Below, one piece after another: positions 1 through 11,827 of a DNA stretch of 64,000 nt. The notes under the pieces are model-generated. The model did not search any database. It was not told where the DNA came from and saw only the letters and a program-made list of their open reading frames with translations. This stretch comes from Halieaceae bacterium (lineage in GTDB: Bacteria; Pseudomonadota; Gammaproteobacteria; Pseudomonadales; Halieaceae), in the NCBI GenBank assembly GCA_026710905.1, contig JAPOQD010000029.1, positions 1 to 64,000 of the forward strand, written 5' to 3'. The position numbers and the translations under genes were made by a program. Position 1 is the first letter of the stretch. Every line of letters begins with the position of its first letter.

Positions 1-2057
<2,057 letters not shown>

Positions 2058-2279
2058 TAGTGTCCTGTCCCGCCATTACGCGGGACTTCAAAGGCTGTAA
2101 CAAGCGTCGCAAAGCGGAGCGATGTACGGGAAATAACGAGACCTGGCACCGGAATCGACTCAATTGGGAACAACTTTGTCAGTGTAGCAAATGCTGGAAG
2201 TATCCCGCTGGGTTTGCTACCATCCGCGCCTGTTTTTTTTCCAACCGTGGGCGCCGGCGCGGCCGCAAGGAGCTTGATC

Positions 2280-2495
2280 ATGCAGGCAGGTATACATCCG
2301 GAATACGCTGAGATCACGGCTACCTGTAGTTGTGGCAATGTCGTCAAAACCCGTTCCACCCTGTGCAGGGATATTCATATTGACGTTTGCTCCCAGTGCC
2401 ACCCATTCTTTACCGGCAAGCAGAAAATTATCGATAGCGGCGGCCGGGTAGACCGCTTCAACAAACGCTTCGGCAAGCGTGGCGCCACCAGTTAG
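2280..2495 (+). CDS. rpmE: Large ribosomal subunit protein bL31, zinc-binding form
   Basis: A 71-residue bL31 of the 50S subunit. The start at 2280 is set by an AAGGAG at 2267-2272 and by the family length (70 residues in E. coli); a longer upstream frame exists but lacks support. Cys16, Cys18, Cys37 and Cys40 form the zinc site, so this is the zinc-replete (C+) paralogue rather than the zinc-free ykgM type. It lies divergent to priA and converges with mrcA. Zinc-responsive swapping with a C-minus paralogue is known in other bacteria, but no paralogue is visible here. Confidence 0.97.
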   Translation: MQAGIHPEYAEITATCSCGNVVKTRSTLCRDIHIDVCSQCHPFFTGKQKIIDSGGRVDRFNKRFGKRGATS

Positions 2496-2585
2496 TTTTA
2501 TATTCAATTCAGTAACCGTACCGAAAAACGCTATCCAGCGCGGTTACCGGTAAGTGTAAACACCGAAGATCTTTCCGCTACAGCT

Positions 2586-5006
2586 TCAGAACAGTTCCTT
2601 GCGCAGGTCTGCATCGGTTGCATCCATGGCATCCGCGGCGCTGCTTCCGGCCGGCTCCAGGCCGGCCTGAAAATATTCGAAAATAGCATCGGTCTGGCCG
2701 GGGCTGGCCAGCAAACCGGTTTTCGGGTCAATCCGTACACTAACCATGCCATCGGGAATCCGCCGGGGTTCCTCGGGCTTTCCCGACAACGCCACGCGCA
2801 TGAAATCCATCCATATGGGAAGCGCCGCCACCCCGCCGAACTCGTTATTGCCCAATGGCAGATTCTGATCAAATCCCACCCATGCAGTGGCCACCAGGCT
2901 GGGGTTGTAGCCGGAAAACCAGGCGTCGGTGGGGCCGTTGGTGGTGCCGGTCTTGCCGGCAATGTCACTGCGATTGAGCGCCCGCGCCCGGCGCCCGGTA
3001 CCACGGGTAATGACATCCTGCAAAATACTGTCGATGATGAAGGCGGTGCTGGCATCCACGATTCGTTTGGCCACGGGCGGCGCCGGGCTTCGCCCCGCCG
3101 CAAGAATTTCTTCCATACTGAGTTCGCGCTCCTCTGCGGTTGACGCCGCCGGGTTCTCACAAGCATGGCAGACACTGGCGGGGCTGGCGGTATAAACCTC
3201 GTTGCGGTGAAAATCCTCGACTCGCGCCAGCAGCCAGGAATCCACCTGGTAGCCACCGTTCGCCAGGCTGGCGTAGGCCCTGGCCAACTGCAGGGGGGTT
3301 ACCGACTGGGAGCCCAGGGCGAGGGACAGGTCTGCGGTCGAGGCGTCAAGATCAAAACCGAAACGGTCCAGATACTGGATGGCGGTGCGGATACCCAGTT
3401 GCTCCAGCAAGCGAATCGATACCAGGTTGCGGGATTTGGTCAGGGCCCAGCGCAGCCGGGTGGGCCCATAGAACTTGCCGTCATCGTTTTGCGGCCGCCA
3501 GATGCCTTCCAGGGCGGCATCCTCAAAGACTACCGGAGCGTCATTGATGATGCTGGCGGCGGTGTAGCCATTGGCCAACGCCGCGGCATAAATAAAGGGT
3601 TTGAAGTTGGAGCCCGGCTGACGGGCCGCCTGCACGGCGCGATTGAACTTGCTGGTTTCGAATCCGGACCCGCCAACCATGCTGAGAATGGCGCCATTAT
3701 TGACATCCAGGGCAATCAGGGCCGCCTGCACGGCGGGCATCTGGGTCAGCCAAAGGCTGCCGTCAAGATCCCGGCGCAGGCGGATCAGGTCGCCCGCCGC
3801 CCACAACTCGTGTGGTGTTTTCGGGGCCGGGCCGCGCCGGTTTTCACTGAGGTGGGGGCGGGCCTGGCGCAGACCGTTTTCCCAGGGCAACACCTCTATC
3901 CCACCGCCGCGTAATAAAACTTCCAAATGATCGTCCGCCACTGTGGTGACTATGCCGGGCAGCCGTCCGCCAATGCTGGGGGTTTGCTTCAGGGCGGCCA
4001 GCCACAGTTCCGTCATCTGCGCCTGCGGTTGTGGTGGGATCTGTTGTTCCGGACCCCGGTAGCCATGGCGTTGGTCATAGGCGTCGATGCCTTCGCGCAC
4101 CGCCGCATTGGCAGCCTGCTGGAGCCCGGAATCGATGCTGGTAAAAGCGTGGTAGCCATCACTGTAGGCGGCAAGGCCGTAGCGCCGGATCATTTCCCGG
4201 CGCACCATTTCTGCGGCATAGGGCGCCGCCAGGGCCAGCCTGGCGCCGTGATGCTCAGCCGTGACCGGGGCGCTGACGGCTTCCTGATAGTCACTTGCCT
4301 CGATGTACCCCAACTCCAGCATTCGGCCAAGAATCCAGTTGCGGCGCACCAGCGCACGTTCCGCATCGGAGAGCGGATTGTTGCTGGAAGGGGCCTTGGG
4401 CAGCCCGGCGAGCATGGCCGCCTGGGCCAGGTTCAATTCTCCGATGGAAGAGCCGTAGTACACCTGGGCGGCTGCTTCAAACCCGTATGCGCGATGCCCG
4501 AGAAAGATCCGGTTGAAGTACAACTCGAATATTTCTTCCTTGTTCAGGCTGCGTTCGATTTTCAGGGAGAGCAGGATCTCCTTGAACTTGCGGGTGAAGC
4601 TGCGTTCATGGGTCAAAAAGTAATTTCGCGCCACCTGCATGGTCAAGGTGCTGCCTCCGGTTTTCTTTTCACCGGTCGTGACCAACTGAATTGCAGCCCG
4701 CAGGAGACCACGTAGAGAGACGCCGGGATGTGTAAAAAAGCCGTCATCCTCAGCCGCCAGCAGGGCCTGCACGAAGCGGGGCGGAACCTCTTCAAAGGGA
4801 AGTGGATTGCGCTTCTGCTCCCCGAATTGTCCGATCAATTGACCGTCCCGGGTGTAAACCTGCATGGGAACTTGCAGTCTTACATCACGCAAGACCTCGA
4901 CAGATGGCAATTGTGGGCTTAAATAAAGGTATACCCCTGCGCATAACAACAGGGAGGCGAGCAGGCCCGCAAGCAACAGGCGAAGAATCGGGCGGATTGC
5001 TTTCAT
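2586..5006 (-). CDS. mrcA: Penicillin-binding protein 1A (bifunctional transglycosylase/transpeptidase)
   Basis: An 806-residue class A PBP that polymerises glycan strands and crosslinks peptides in the periplasm. One N-terminal membrane anchor (about residues 9-29) is followed by a GT51 glycosyltransferase domain with the catalytic Glu in EDDGFFTHPG and the GGSTLTMQ motif, an OB-like insert, and a transpeptidase domain with SxxK (SNFK), SxN (SRN) and KTGT motifs. All active-site motifs are present. It is divergent to pilM, the arrangement of ponA and pilM in Pseudomonas. Length and order are normal for PBP1A. Confidence 0.96.
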   Translation of the reverse strand: MKAIRPILRLLLAGLLASLLLCAGVYLYLSPQLPSVEVLRDVRLQVPMQVYTRDGQLIGQFGEQKRNPLPFEEVPPRFVQALLAAEDDGFFTHPGVSLRGLLRAAIQLVTTGEKKTGGSTLTMQVARNYFLTHERSFTRKFKEILLSLKIERSLNKEEIFELYFNRIFLGHRAYGFEAAAQVYYGSSIGELNLAQAAMLAGLPKAPSSNNPLSDAERALVRRNWILGRMLELGYIEASDYQEAVSAPVTAEHHGARLALAAPYAAEMVRREMIRRYGLAAYSDGYHAFTSIDSGLQQAANAAVREGIDAYDQRHGYRGPEQQIPPQPQAQMTELWLAALKQTPSIGGRLPGIVTTVADDHLEVLLRGGGIEVLPWENGLRQARPHLSENRRGPAPKTPHELWAAGDLIRLRRDLDGSLWLTQMPAVQAALIALDVNNGAILSMVGGSGFETSKFNRAVQAARQPGSNFKPFIYAAALANGYTAASIINDAPVVFEDAALEGIWRPQNDDGKFYGPTRLRWALTKSRNLVSIRLLEQLGIRTAIQYLDRFGFDLDASTADLSLALGSQSVTPLQLARAYASLANGGYQVDSWLLARVEDFHRNEVYTASPASVCHACENPAASTAEERELSMEEILAAGRSPAPPVAKRIVDASTAFIIDSILQDVITRGTGRRARALNRSDIAGKTGTTNGPTDAWFSGYNPSLVATAWVGFDQNLPLGNNEFGGVAALPIWMDFMRVALSGKPEEPRRIPDGMVSVRIDPKTGLLASPGQTDAIFEYFQAGLEPAGSSAADAMDATDADLRKELF

Positions 5007-5059
5007 TGCTTCATTTCGGTGTCGTAACCGTCAGCATGGAGCAGCCACTGGAAGGCCAG

Positions 5060-5065
5060 ATTATA
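5060..5065 (-). promoter_or_regulatory. Candidate -10 box for mrcA
   Basis: A perfect TATAAT lies on the minus strand 54 bp upstream of the mrcA ATG. No good -35 hexamer is seen at 16-18 bp, so this rests on the -10 alone. Confidence 0.35.
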
Positions 5066-5151
5066 TGCTCTTTTATCATCGAATATTTTTCTGCATGCAT
5101 GGCCCGCCCCAGGTCCCCGGGGGTTTAACGAAGGAAACTGAGGTGTTGCAT

Positions 5152-6207
5152 ATGTTTGGAAAGAAAAAATCCAGGGCCGTACTGGGTTTGGACATTGGCT
5201 CCACCAATGTCAAGTTATTGGAACTGGGCCGCAGCACTGAAGGCTATCGAGTCGAGAGATATGCACTTGGCGCCCTGCCGGCAGATGCGGTGGTCGAAGA
5301 GAACGTACAGAACGTGGCCGGGGTGGCTGAGACCATTCGCAGCCTGCTGATCCAGTCCGGGACCCGGCTCGAGACCGCCGCGGCGGCGGTCACCGGTGCT
5401 TCCGTTATTACCAGGACCATCGCCATGCCGGCCGGGCTTAGTGAAAACGACCTGGAAATGTCTGTAACCCTGGAAGCTGAACAGCACATCCCCTACTCCC
5501 TGGAAGAGGTAGCCATCGACTTCGAAGTCGTCGGGCCGTGGCCGGACAATTCTGATCAGGTGCAGGTACTGCTGGCGGCTTGCCGCCGCGAGACCCTGAC
5601 CGACCGGGTCCGGGCCATTACCGGCGCGGGGCTGCGAGCGGGAATCATGGACCTGCAGGTCCACGCCATGGAGCGGGCCTTTACCCTGATCCACCAGCAA
5701 CTGCCCGCCGATAGCCGGAAGATCGTGGCGGTGGTGGATATTGGAGCCACCATGATGACTTTCCGTGTGCTCGGCGGGGGCCAGACCCTGTATACCAGGG
5801 AGCAGTCGTTTGGCGGCCGTCAGTTAACCGATGAAATCATGCGCCGCCAGGGTCTGACGGCAAGAGCGGCGGGTCTTGCCAAAAAGCAGGGCAACCTGCC
5901 GCCAGACTATGAAACCGAGTTGCTCGAGCCCTTCCGGGCCGTTGCGGTGCAGCAGATTGATCGGGCCTTGCAATTCTTCTTCTCCTCCAGCCAATTCAGG
6001 GCCGTGGACCATATTGTGCTGGCCGGTGGGACCGGAGCCATGGCCGGCCTGGGCGAATTGGCGCAGGAGAATCTGGGAACCCCTTGCAAAGTGGCCAATC
6101 CTTTTTCCAACATGGTCGTGTCCGCCAATGTCAACCCCAAGGCATTGGGCGCCGACGCCCCCGCCCTGTTGATTGCCTGCGGGCTGGCGCTGCGGAGTTT
6201 CGACTGA
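5152..6207 (+). CDS. pilM: Type IV pilus inner-membrane assembly protein PilM
   Basis: PilM is the cytoplasmic actin-like ATPase-fold protein of the type IV pilus alignment complex and binds the N-terminus of PilN. 351 residues; the N-terminus MFGKKKSRAVLGLDIGST carries the phosphate-1 loop typical of FtsA-like folds, and a second nucleotide loop VVDIGATMM follows near residue 220. The ATG at 5152 has a GAGG about 9 bp upstream and matches family N-termini; the in-frame extension upstream has no support. First gene of the contiguous pilMNOPQ operon, with its stop overlapping the pilN start by one base. Confidence 0.96.
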   Translation: MFGKKKSRAVLGLDIGSTNVKLLELGRSTEGYRVERYALGALPADAVVEENVQNVAGVAETIRSLLIQSGTRLETAAAAVTGASVITRTIAMPAGLSENDLEMSVTLEAEQHIPYSLEEVAIDFEVVGPWPDNSDQVQVLLAACRRETLTDRVRAITGAGLRAGIMDLQVHAMERAFTLIHQQLPADSRKIVAVVDIGATMMTFRVLGGGQTLYTREQSFGGRQLTDEIMRRQGLTARAAGLAKKQGNLPPDYETELLEPFRAVAVQQIDRALQFFFSSSQFRAVDHIVLAGGTGAMAGLGELAQENLGTPCKVANPFSNMVVSANVNPKALGADAPALLIACGLALRSFD

Positions 6208-6824
6208 TGGCGCAGATCAACCTGTTGCCCTGGCGGGATGCGCGCCGCACGGAACAGAAGCGGGAATTTCTGCTCGTTCTGGTTAGCCTTGCGGCCCTGG
6301 CTGTGCTGCTGATCATCGCGGTGCACCTGCTTTTTACCGACCGGCTCCAGTATCAGCAGGAGCGTAACGACTACCTGGGCGCCGGCATCGCCTCTCTGGA
6401 TCAGGAGTTGGCGGAGATTCACGGCCTGCAGGACAAACGCGCCCGCCTGCTGCAACGCATGCAGGTGATTCGGGAACTACAGGGCGGCCGTCCGGTGATT
6501 GTGCATATCCTGGATCAACTGGCGCGCAGCGTACCGGAAGGCGTTTTCTATACCGAGTTGGCCGCCGCCGGCCAACGCATCAAGATCAGCGGCGTCGCCG
6601 ATGACCACCAACAGGTTTCCAGCCTGATGCGCCGTCTGGACGCATCGGACTGGTTCGAGGCGCCAGGTCTTGAGGGCATGAAGGCGGAGCCGAAGTATGG
6701 CGAACAGGCCACGACCTTCATCATGACTGTGCAGCTACAGCCGCCTCCTGACGCAGTTCTGGCCCGAATATGGCGCCAACCTTCTGCAGCGGCCGCTGGC
6801 GCCATATCCGGGCCTGGGGAGTAG
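6207..6824 (+). CDS. pilN: Type IV pilus inner-membrane protein PilN
   Basis: A 205-residue bitopic protein that links cytoplasmic PilM to periplasmic PilO. Its short cytoplasmic N-terminus contains INLLPWR, the conserved PilM-binding motif, followed by one membrane helix (about residues 23-43), a coiled coil and a ferredoxin-like periplasmic domain. The start ATG overlaps the pilM stop (TGATG), implying translational coupling. The last 20 residues, rich in Ala and Gly, are probably flexible. Confidence 0.95.
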   Translation: MAQINLLPWRDARRTEQKREFLLVLVSLAALAVLLIIAVHLLFTDRLQYQQERNDYLGAGIASLDQELAEIHGLQDKRARLLQRMQVIRELQGGRPVIVHILDQLARSVPEGVFYTELAAAGQRIKISGVADDHQQVSSLMRRLDASDWFEAPGLEGMKAEPKYGEQATTFIMTVQLQPPPDAVLARIWRQPSAAAAGAISGPGE

Positions 6825-6827
6825 ACC

Positions 6828-7430
6828 GTGGCCGACACGTTCCAGAGCCTGCGGGAATTCGACCTCAATGAACTTGATTTCGACAACATCGGCGCCTGGC
6901 CGCCGGCCATCAAGATTCTGGTTCTGGCGCTGGCCATGCTCACAGTTCTGGTACCGGGTTACTTCTACCATGTACAGAATTTGCAGCACAACTTGCAAGG
7001 CGCCATGGGCCGCGAAATGGAACTGCGGCAGGTTTTTGAACAGAAAGCCTTTCGGGCAGCCAACCTCGACGCACACCGGCAACAGATGGAGGAGATGGAA
7101 GATTCTCTCGCGATGTTGGTCAAGCAGTTGCCCGGAGATACGGAAGTACCGAGCCTGCTGGAAGATATTACCAATGCGGGCGTGCGTAACGGCCTGGAGT
7201 TCTCCAGCATTGACTTGCAGCCTGAAGTGGCGCGGGAGTACCACGTTGAACTGCCGATCAGGATCGCCGCCTCCGGCGCCTATCACGACTTCGGCGCTTT
7301 CATCAGCGGCATCTCCGGTTTGTCACGTATTGTCACCATGCACGATTTCGTTATTCGCCAGGGAGACACCAGGCACGCCCTGTTAAACATGGAAATTACC
7401 GCCAGAACCTATCGATACAGGGAGATATAG
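6828..7430 (+). CDS. pilO: Type IV pilus inner-membrane protein PilO
   Basis: A 200-residue partner of PilN, forming the periplasmic heterodimer that connects the inner-membrane platform to PilP. It starts with GTG three bases after the pilN stop. There is a short cytoplasmic N-terminus, one membrane helix (about residues 26-46), a coiled-coil stretch near residues 50-95 and a C-terminal ferredoxin-like domain. The fold and position between pilN and pilP leave little doubt. Confidence 0.95.
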   Translation: MADTFQSLREFDLNELDFDNIGAWPPAIKILVLALAMLTVLVPGYFYHVQNLQHNLQGAMGREMELRQVFEQKAFRAANLDAHRQQMEEMEDSLAMLVKQLPGDTEVPSLLEDITNAGVRNGLEFSSIDLQPEVAREYHVELPIRIAASGAYHDFGAFISGISGLSRIVTMHDFVIRQGDTRHALLNMEITARTYRYREI

Positions 7431-7432
7431 CC

Positions 7433-7951
7433 ATGCCGCCACGCGCCTTGCTGACAGTTCTGTACCTGATACTGGCCAACTGCGGCAACGACAAGTTCGA
7501 CGACCTTGACCGGTTCATGGCCGAGAAGCGCGCCCGCCCCGGCGGCGCCATGACGCCGATTCCAGCCTTTCAGACCCAGCAGTCATTCAGCTATGGCGCC
7601 AGCGCCCTGCGGACACCGTTCGGGCGTCCCAATGCCATTCGAAGGTACGCCCAATGGCAGTCCGCGAAGGCGGTTCCGCCCGATTTCGACAGGCCCAGGG
7701 AGTTGCTCGAACAGCACACCATCGCCTCTCTCTACATGGTGGGCAGTCTGTCGCAAGGGGGAGATGACTGGTCCCTGATCGAAGATCCGCAGGGGAACAT
7801 ACATCGGGTCAAGGTCGGAAGCTACCTCGGCCACAATCACGGCCGCGTGGTGGAAACAGGCAGGGATTATGTGGTTGTCGTGGAGGTCCTCGCGGGAGGA
7901 GACGGCGGCTGGACAAACCGGCCCAGAATCATTGAGTTGCGGGATTCCTGA
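7433..7951 (+). CDS. pilP: Type IV pilus lipoprotein PilP
   Basis: A 172-residue inner-membrane lipoprotein that joins PilN/PilO to the secretin PilQ. A short N-terminal hydrophobic segment ends in LILANC, where Cys17 would be lipidated; Asn at -1 is unusual because Gly, Ala or Ser is normal. A flexible linker rich in Pro and Ala leads to the beta-sandwich domain (about residues 95-170). The stop lies one base before the pilQ ATG. Confidence 0.93.
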   Translation: MPPRALLTVLYLILANCGNDKFDDLDRFMAEKRARPGGAMTPIPAFQTQQSFSYGASALRTPFGRPNAIRRYAQWQSAKAVPPDFDRPRELLEQHTIASLYMVGSLSQGGDDWSLIEDPQGNIHRVKVGSYLGHNHGRVVETGRDYVVVVEVLAGGDGGWTNRPRIIELRDS

Positions 7952-7952
7952 G

Positions 7953-10097
7953 ATGTTGAAACAAAAGACCGCCGGGGTCGGTGGACTGGAGAATCATCGG
8001 CGCCGCATGCTCATCCTGCTGCTGGCGCTGGCCAGTCAAGTACAGCAACCTCCTGCCGCGGCCGCCGAATCACTCGCCGTGGCCATCACCGCCATCAATT
8101 TTCGTCCCGGCGCGGAAAATATCTTTGAAATCAAACTGGATTTCAGCGGCGCGCCACCACAGCCCCGCGCCTATGTAACGGAGACCCCGCCGCAATTTGT
8201 GCTGGATTTTGATCAAGTCGGAAGCACCCTTGAGCAGAACCAATTCCTGCTCTCACGTGGCAATATCCGTGACGTAATCGTGTTGGAAAGCAGCGGCCGT
8301 ACCCGCCTGGTAGTCAATCAACGCAAATTGGCGCCCCACACGACCCATGTTGAAGGTCATTCGCTGATTATCCAGGTGCGTGACGACGATATCGCCTACC
8401 AGATCAGGGAGGTTCCCGCCCCGATGTTGATGAATTCCTCCACTGCAGCGCGGAAAGCAAGCTTGTCAATGATTGAAGCCCTTGAGTTTCAACGCGGCCG
8501 TGACGGCGCAGGGCAGGTTGAGCTGACGCTGGCCGACCCGGACGTTGCGGTGAACATCGTGCGTGAGGCCGCCGCGGTTCGGGTCGAATTCCCCGAAACC
8601 GGCATCAGCGCCGGATTGCAACGCCACTATGATGTCGGCGACCTGAATACCCCGGTTTCCGGGCTGGAACTGTTGCGGACAGAACGCGGAGTGACAGTTT
8701 TGTTGAAAACCAAGGGTGACTATGACTACCTGGCTTACCAGACCGGCCATCGGTATGTCATCAGCCTGCAGCCTCCGCCGGAGCAGGGCGGCGCCGACGC
8801 CTACACCGGGGAGCGGCTTTCTCTGAACTTTCAGGATATTGAGGTGCGGGCCGTGCTGCAACTGATTGCCGATTTCACCCAACTCAACCTGGTAGCCAGT
8901 GATACCGTAACCGGGCACATTACCTTGCGCCTGCAAAATGTTCCCTGGGACCAGGCGCTGGACATGGTTCTGAAAACCAAGGGTCTGGATCAACGTCATA
9001 TCGGTAATGTATTGATGGTGGCGCCAGTCGAAGAGATTGCCGAACGAGAGCGTCAGCAAATTGAAGCCAACCGGCAGCTTGCCGAACTGGCCCCCCTGGA
9101 AACGGAGTTCCTGCAAATTCGCTACGCCAGCGCGGCGGATGTGGTGGGCTTGATCAGCGCCAATTCCAGAGAAGGCAATCTCTCCGCACTGGTTTCAGCG
9201 CGCGGTTCCGTGGTTCTGGACGAACGCACCAATGCGGTGTTGATTACCGATACAGCCGCCCGGCTGGCGCAGGTGCGCGAATTCATCGGGAAGATTGATG
9301 TGCCCATTCGCCAGGTCATGATCGAGGCCCGCATCGTGGCGGTGCAATCGGACGTAGCGCAGAGTCTGGGCATCCGTTGGGGCGGGGCGGCCTTCAACCG
9401 ATCCGACGATGATGTAACATTGGTTTCCGGCAGCTTGGAGAGTGTGGAGAATGTCTATGAAGGTTTTGTTGCCGGGGAGCCTCCGGGCGTGAACTTTCCC
9501 GACGCCCTGCTGGTTGACCTGGGCTTGTCGTCCACCACCAGTGGCATTGCCGTGGGTTATACCAGCGCTGACCTGCTGTTGAGCGCGGAATTGTCCGCCC
9601 TGGAGAATTCCGGCAGTGGTGAGGTGATCTCCCAGCCCAAGGTGATCACCGGTGACAAGCAACAGGCGACCATCAAGTCGGGCACTGAAATACCGTTTCA
9701 GGTTAGCGCCGACAACGGTGAGACCACCACATCGTTCCGGGAGGCGGTGCTGGCCCTTGATGTAACGCCCAATATCACTCCGGATGACCGTATCCTGCTG
9801 GACCTGGCGATCAACCAGGACTCGGTGGGCGAACTGGTGCCCAGCGGACAGGGGGGCTTTATCCCTTCCATTGACACTACCCGGTTGACAACCCAGGTAC
9901 TGGTGGGTAACGGGGAAACCGTGGTTTTGGGCGGCGTATTTCGTACTGAAGATATTGATTCCATTTCAAAGGTGCCGTTGCTGGGCGATATTCCGTACCT
10001 GGGCCATTTGTTCAAGAGGACAAGCTCCCGCCAGGCCAAAACGGAAACCTTGATTTTCATCACTCCGCAGATTCTCACCGAGACGCTACAGGACTGA
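7953..10097 (+). CDS. pilQ: Type IV pilus secretin PilQ
   Basis: The outer-membrane secretin through which the pilus fibre leaves the cell; 714 residues. The ATG at 7953 follows the pilP stop; a basic stretch then a hydrophobic signal segment (about residues 19-35) ending near AAAAES is consistent with Sec export. AMIN domain(s) follow, then an STN/N0 domain (LNFQDIEVRAVLQLIADF), secretin N domains and a C-terminal secretin barrel with VPLLGDIPYLGHLFK and the final FITPQIL motif. Last gene of the pil operon; aroK starts three bases after its stop. Confidence 0.96.
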   Translation: MLKQKTAGVGGLENHRRRMLILLLALASQVQQPPAAAAESLAVAITAINFRPGAENIFEIKLDFSGAPPQPRAYVTETPPQFVLDFDQVGSTLEQNQFLLSRGNIRDVIVLESSGRTRLVVNQRKLAPHTTHVEGHSLIIQVRDDDIAYQIREVPAPMLMNSSTAARKASLSMIEALEFQRGRDGAGQVELTLADPDVAVNIVREAAAVRVEFPETGISAGLQRHYDVGDLNTPVSGLELLRTERGVTVLLKTKGDYDYLAYQTGHRYVISLQPPPEQGGADAYTGERLSLNFQDIEVRAVLQLIADFTQLNLVASDTVTGHITLRLQNVPWDQALDMVLKTKGLDQRHIGNVLMVAPVEEIAERERQQIEANRQLAELAPLETEFLQIRYASAADVVGLISANSREGNLSALVSARGSVVLDERTNAVLITDTAARLAQVREFIGKIDVPIRQVMIEARIVAVQSDVAQSLGIRWGGAAFNRSDDDVTLVSGSLESVENVYEGFVAGEPPGVNFPDALLVDLGLSSTTSGIAVGYTSADLLLSAELSALENSGSGEVISQPKVITGDKQQATIKSGTEIPFQVSADNGETTTSFREAVLALDVTPNITPDDRILLDLAINQDSVGELVPSGQGGFIPSIDTTRLTTQVLVGNGETVVLGGVFRTEDIDSISKVPLLGDIPYLGHLFKRTSSRQAKTETLIFITPQILTETLQD

Positions 10098-10100
10098 CTT

Positions 10101-10637
10101 ATGCGCACACCAAACCGGATCTTTCTGGTCGGACCCATGGGGGCGGGTAAAACCACCACGGGACAGGCGCTGGCAAAGTTGCTGAAACTGAACTTCGTTG
10201 ATAGCGACAACGAGATAGAAGCCCGGGCCGGGGCCAGTATTTCGTGGATTTTCGATGTGGAAGGAGAAGCGCGGTTTCGTGACAGGGAGGCCAGGGTGAT
10301 TGACGAGTTGACCCAGCGCACTGGAATTGTGTTGGCCACCGGAGGGGGTGCGGTGCTGCGACAGGGAAATCGCCGGGTATTGGCAACACGGGGATTCGTG
10401 GTATACCTGTATCTTCCGGTCGAGGAGCAGTTTGCCCGCACCCGCAATGATCGGCGGCGGCCATTGTTGCAAGGAGATGATCCACTGCGAACCCTGCGCG
10501 AATTGATGGCTGTCAGAGATCCGCTGTACCGTGAAGTGGCCGATCATGTCCTGGCAGTCGACGCGAAAAGCAAGCGCAGGGAAGTTGGCTCAGTGGCTGA
10601 AGAAATCGCCCGGTTTGTCGGAAAGGATACAAGGTAA
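10101..10637 (+). CDS. aroK: Shikimate kinase
   Basis: Phosphorylates shikimate to shikimate 3-phosphate in aromatic amino acid synthesis. 178 residues with Walker [10 protein letters not shown] near residue 11, the DSD substrate/metal motif (FVDSDNEIE), the GGG motif in LATGGGAV and the RRPLL lid. It directly follows pilQ, the classic gammaproteobacterial arrangement pilQ-aroK-aroB, and is probably cotranscribed with both neighbours. Confidence 0.97.
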   Translation: MRTPNRIFLVGPMGAGKTTTGQALAKLLKLNFVDSDNEIEARAGASISWIFDVEGEARFRDREARVIDELTQRTGIVLATGGGAVLRQGNRRVLATRGFVVYLYLPVEEQFARTRNDRRRPLLQGDDPLRTLRELMAVRDPLYREVADHVLAVDAKSKRREVGSVAEEIARFVGKDTR

Positions 10638-10663
10638 GAGAGGTTGCGGCTTTGGCGGTATTG

Positions 10664-11737
10664 ATGCACACACTGTACGTGGAATTGGAGGAGCGCAGCT
10701 ATCCGATTTATATCGGCCGCGACCTGTTTGCGGGCAGCGATCTGCTTTCCAGGCATATCCACGGGCGCCAGGTGGCCATCGTCAGCAACGAAACCGTGGC
10801 CCCCCTCTACGTGCAGCGAATCCGGGATGCACTGGGCGAGGTGGACCTGGTCTCGGAAATTGTTTTGCCGGACGGTGAGCAGTTCAAGACCATGCAAACG
10901 CTGCAATTGCTGTTCGACCGGCTGTTGCAGGAGGGCCACAATCGCGGCACCACACTGGTAGCGGCCGGCGGCGGGGTCGTGGGAGATATCGCCGGCTTTG
11001 CCGCCGCCAGTTATCAGCGCGGCGTCAATTTCGTACAGGTTCCGACCACCCTGCTGGCCCAGGTAGACTCCTCGGTGGGCGGCAAGACCGGGGTCAATCA
11101 TCCGCTGGGAAAAAACATGATCGGGGCCTTTCACCAGCCGCGCTGTGTGCTCATCGATACCGATACCCTGCACACGCTTCCCGGCCGGGAACTGGCCGCC
11201 GGTCTGGCAGAGGTAATCAAGTATGGCCTGATTGGTGACGAACCCTTCTACCGCTGGCTGCATGAACACATGGCGAAGTTGCTGGCCCGTGACCAGGCGG
11301 CGCTGGCGGAGGCCATTGAACGCAGTTGCGCCAACAAGGCCGCGGTCGTCGCCAGCGACGAACGCGAGGGCGGCATCCGCGCCATTCTCAACCTGGGCCA
11401 TACCTTCGGCCACGCGATCGAGACGGCGCAGGGGTATGGCGAGTGGCTGCACGGCGAGGCCGTTGCCGCGGGTATGTGTCTGGCGCTGCGCTTGTCGGCC
11501 GAGCGGGGTTGGGTGCCGGAAGTGGAGGTCACCGCCCTGCGGCAGTTGTTGCAGAGCATGGCCCTGCCCACCGCGCCGCCGCCGGAATTGGCGGCCGGGA
11601 AATTTCTGGAACTCATGGCCCGCGACAAGAAAGTGGTGGACGGCCAACTGCGGCTGGTGCTGTTGCGCGGCATTGGTGAGGCGGTGATTGTCTCCGATGT
11701 GAGTTCTGCGGAGCTTATGCAATTGTTACAGAACTGA
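10664..11737 (+). CDS. aroB: 3-dehydroquinate synthase
   Basis: Converts DAHP to 3-dehydroquinate, the second shikimate step, using NAD and a divalent metal. 357 residues from the ATG at 10664, whose N-terminus [18 protein letters not shown] lines up with Pseudomonas and E. coli AroB. A TTG at 10652 in the same frame has a better-spaced AGAGAGG (10638-10644) and would add four residues, so the start is not settled. NAD-binding GGGVVGD and metal-binding His in [10 protein letters not shown] are present. It converges with gltD; no damX-like gene follows. Confidence 0.96.
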   Translation: MHTLYVELEERSYPIYIGRDLFAGSDLLSRHIHGRQVAIVSNETVAPLYVQRIRDALGEVDLVSEIVLPDGEQFKTMQTLQLLFDRLLQEGHNRGTTLVAAGGGVVGDIAGFAAASYQRGVNFVQVPTTLLAQVDSSVGGKTGVNHPLGKNMIGAFHQPRCVLIDTDTLHTLPGRELAAGLAEVIKYGLIGDEPFYRWLHEHMAKLLARDQAALAEAIERSCANKAAVVASDEREGGIRAILNLGHTFGHAIETAQGYGEWLHGEAVAAGMCLALRLSAERGWVPEVEVTALRQLLQSMALPTAPPPELAAGKFLELMARDKKVVDGQLRLVLLRGIGEAVIVSDVSSAELMQLLQN

Positions 11738-11827
11738 ATTCTGATTGACGCTGGCAGCGACGTTTTCCACCAACCTGAATTGACTTAGAGCGTTTTCCAA
11801 TGAGGGCATGAAGCTGTAGCGGTTAAC

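Noticed and set aside
2496..2585. Bidirectional terminator between rpmE and mrcA
   Set aside because: A 7-bp stem (GTAACCG/CGGTTAC) exists but the loop is about 23 bases and no T run follows.
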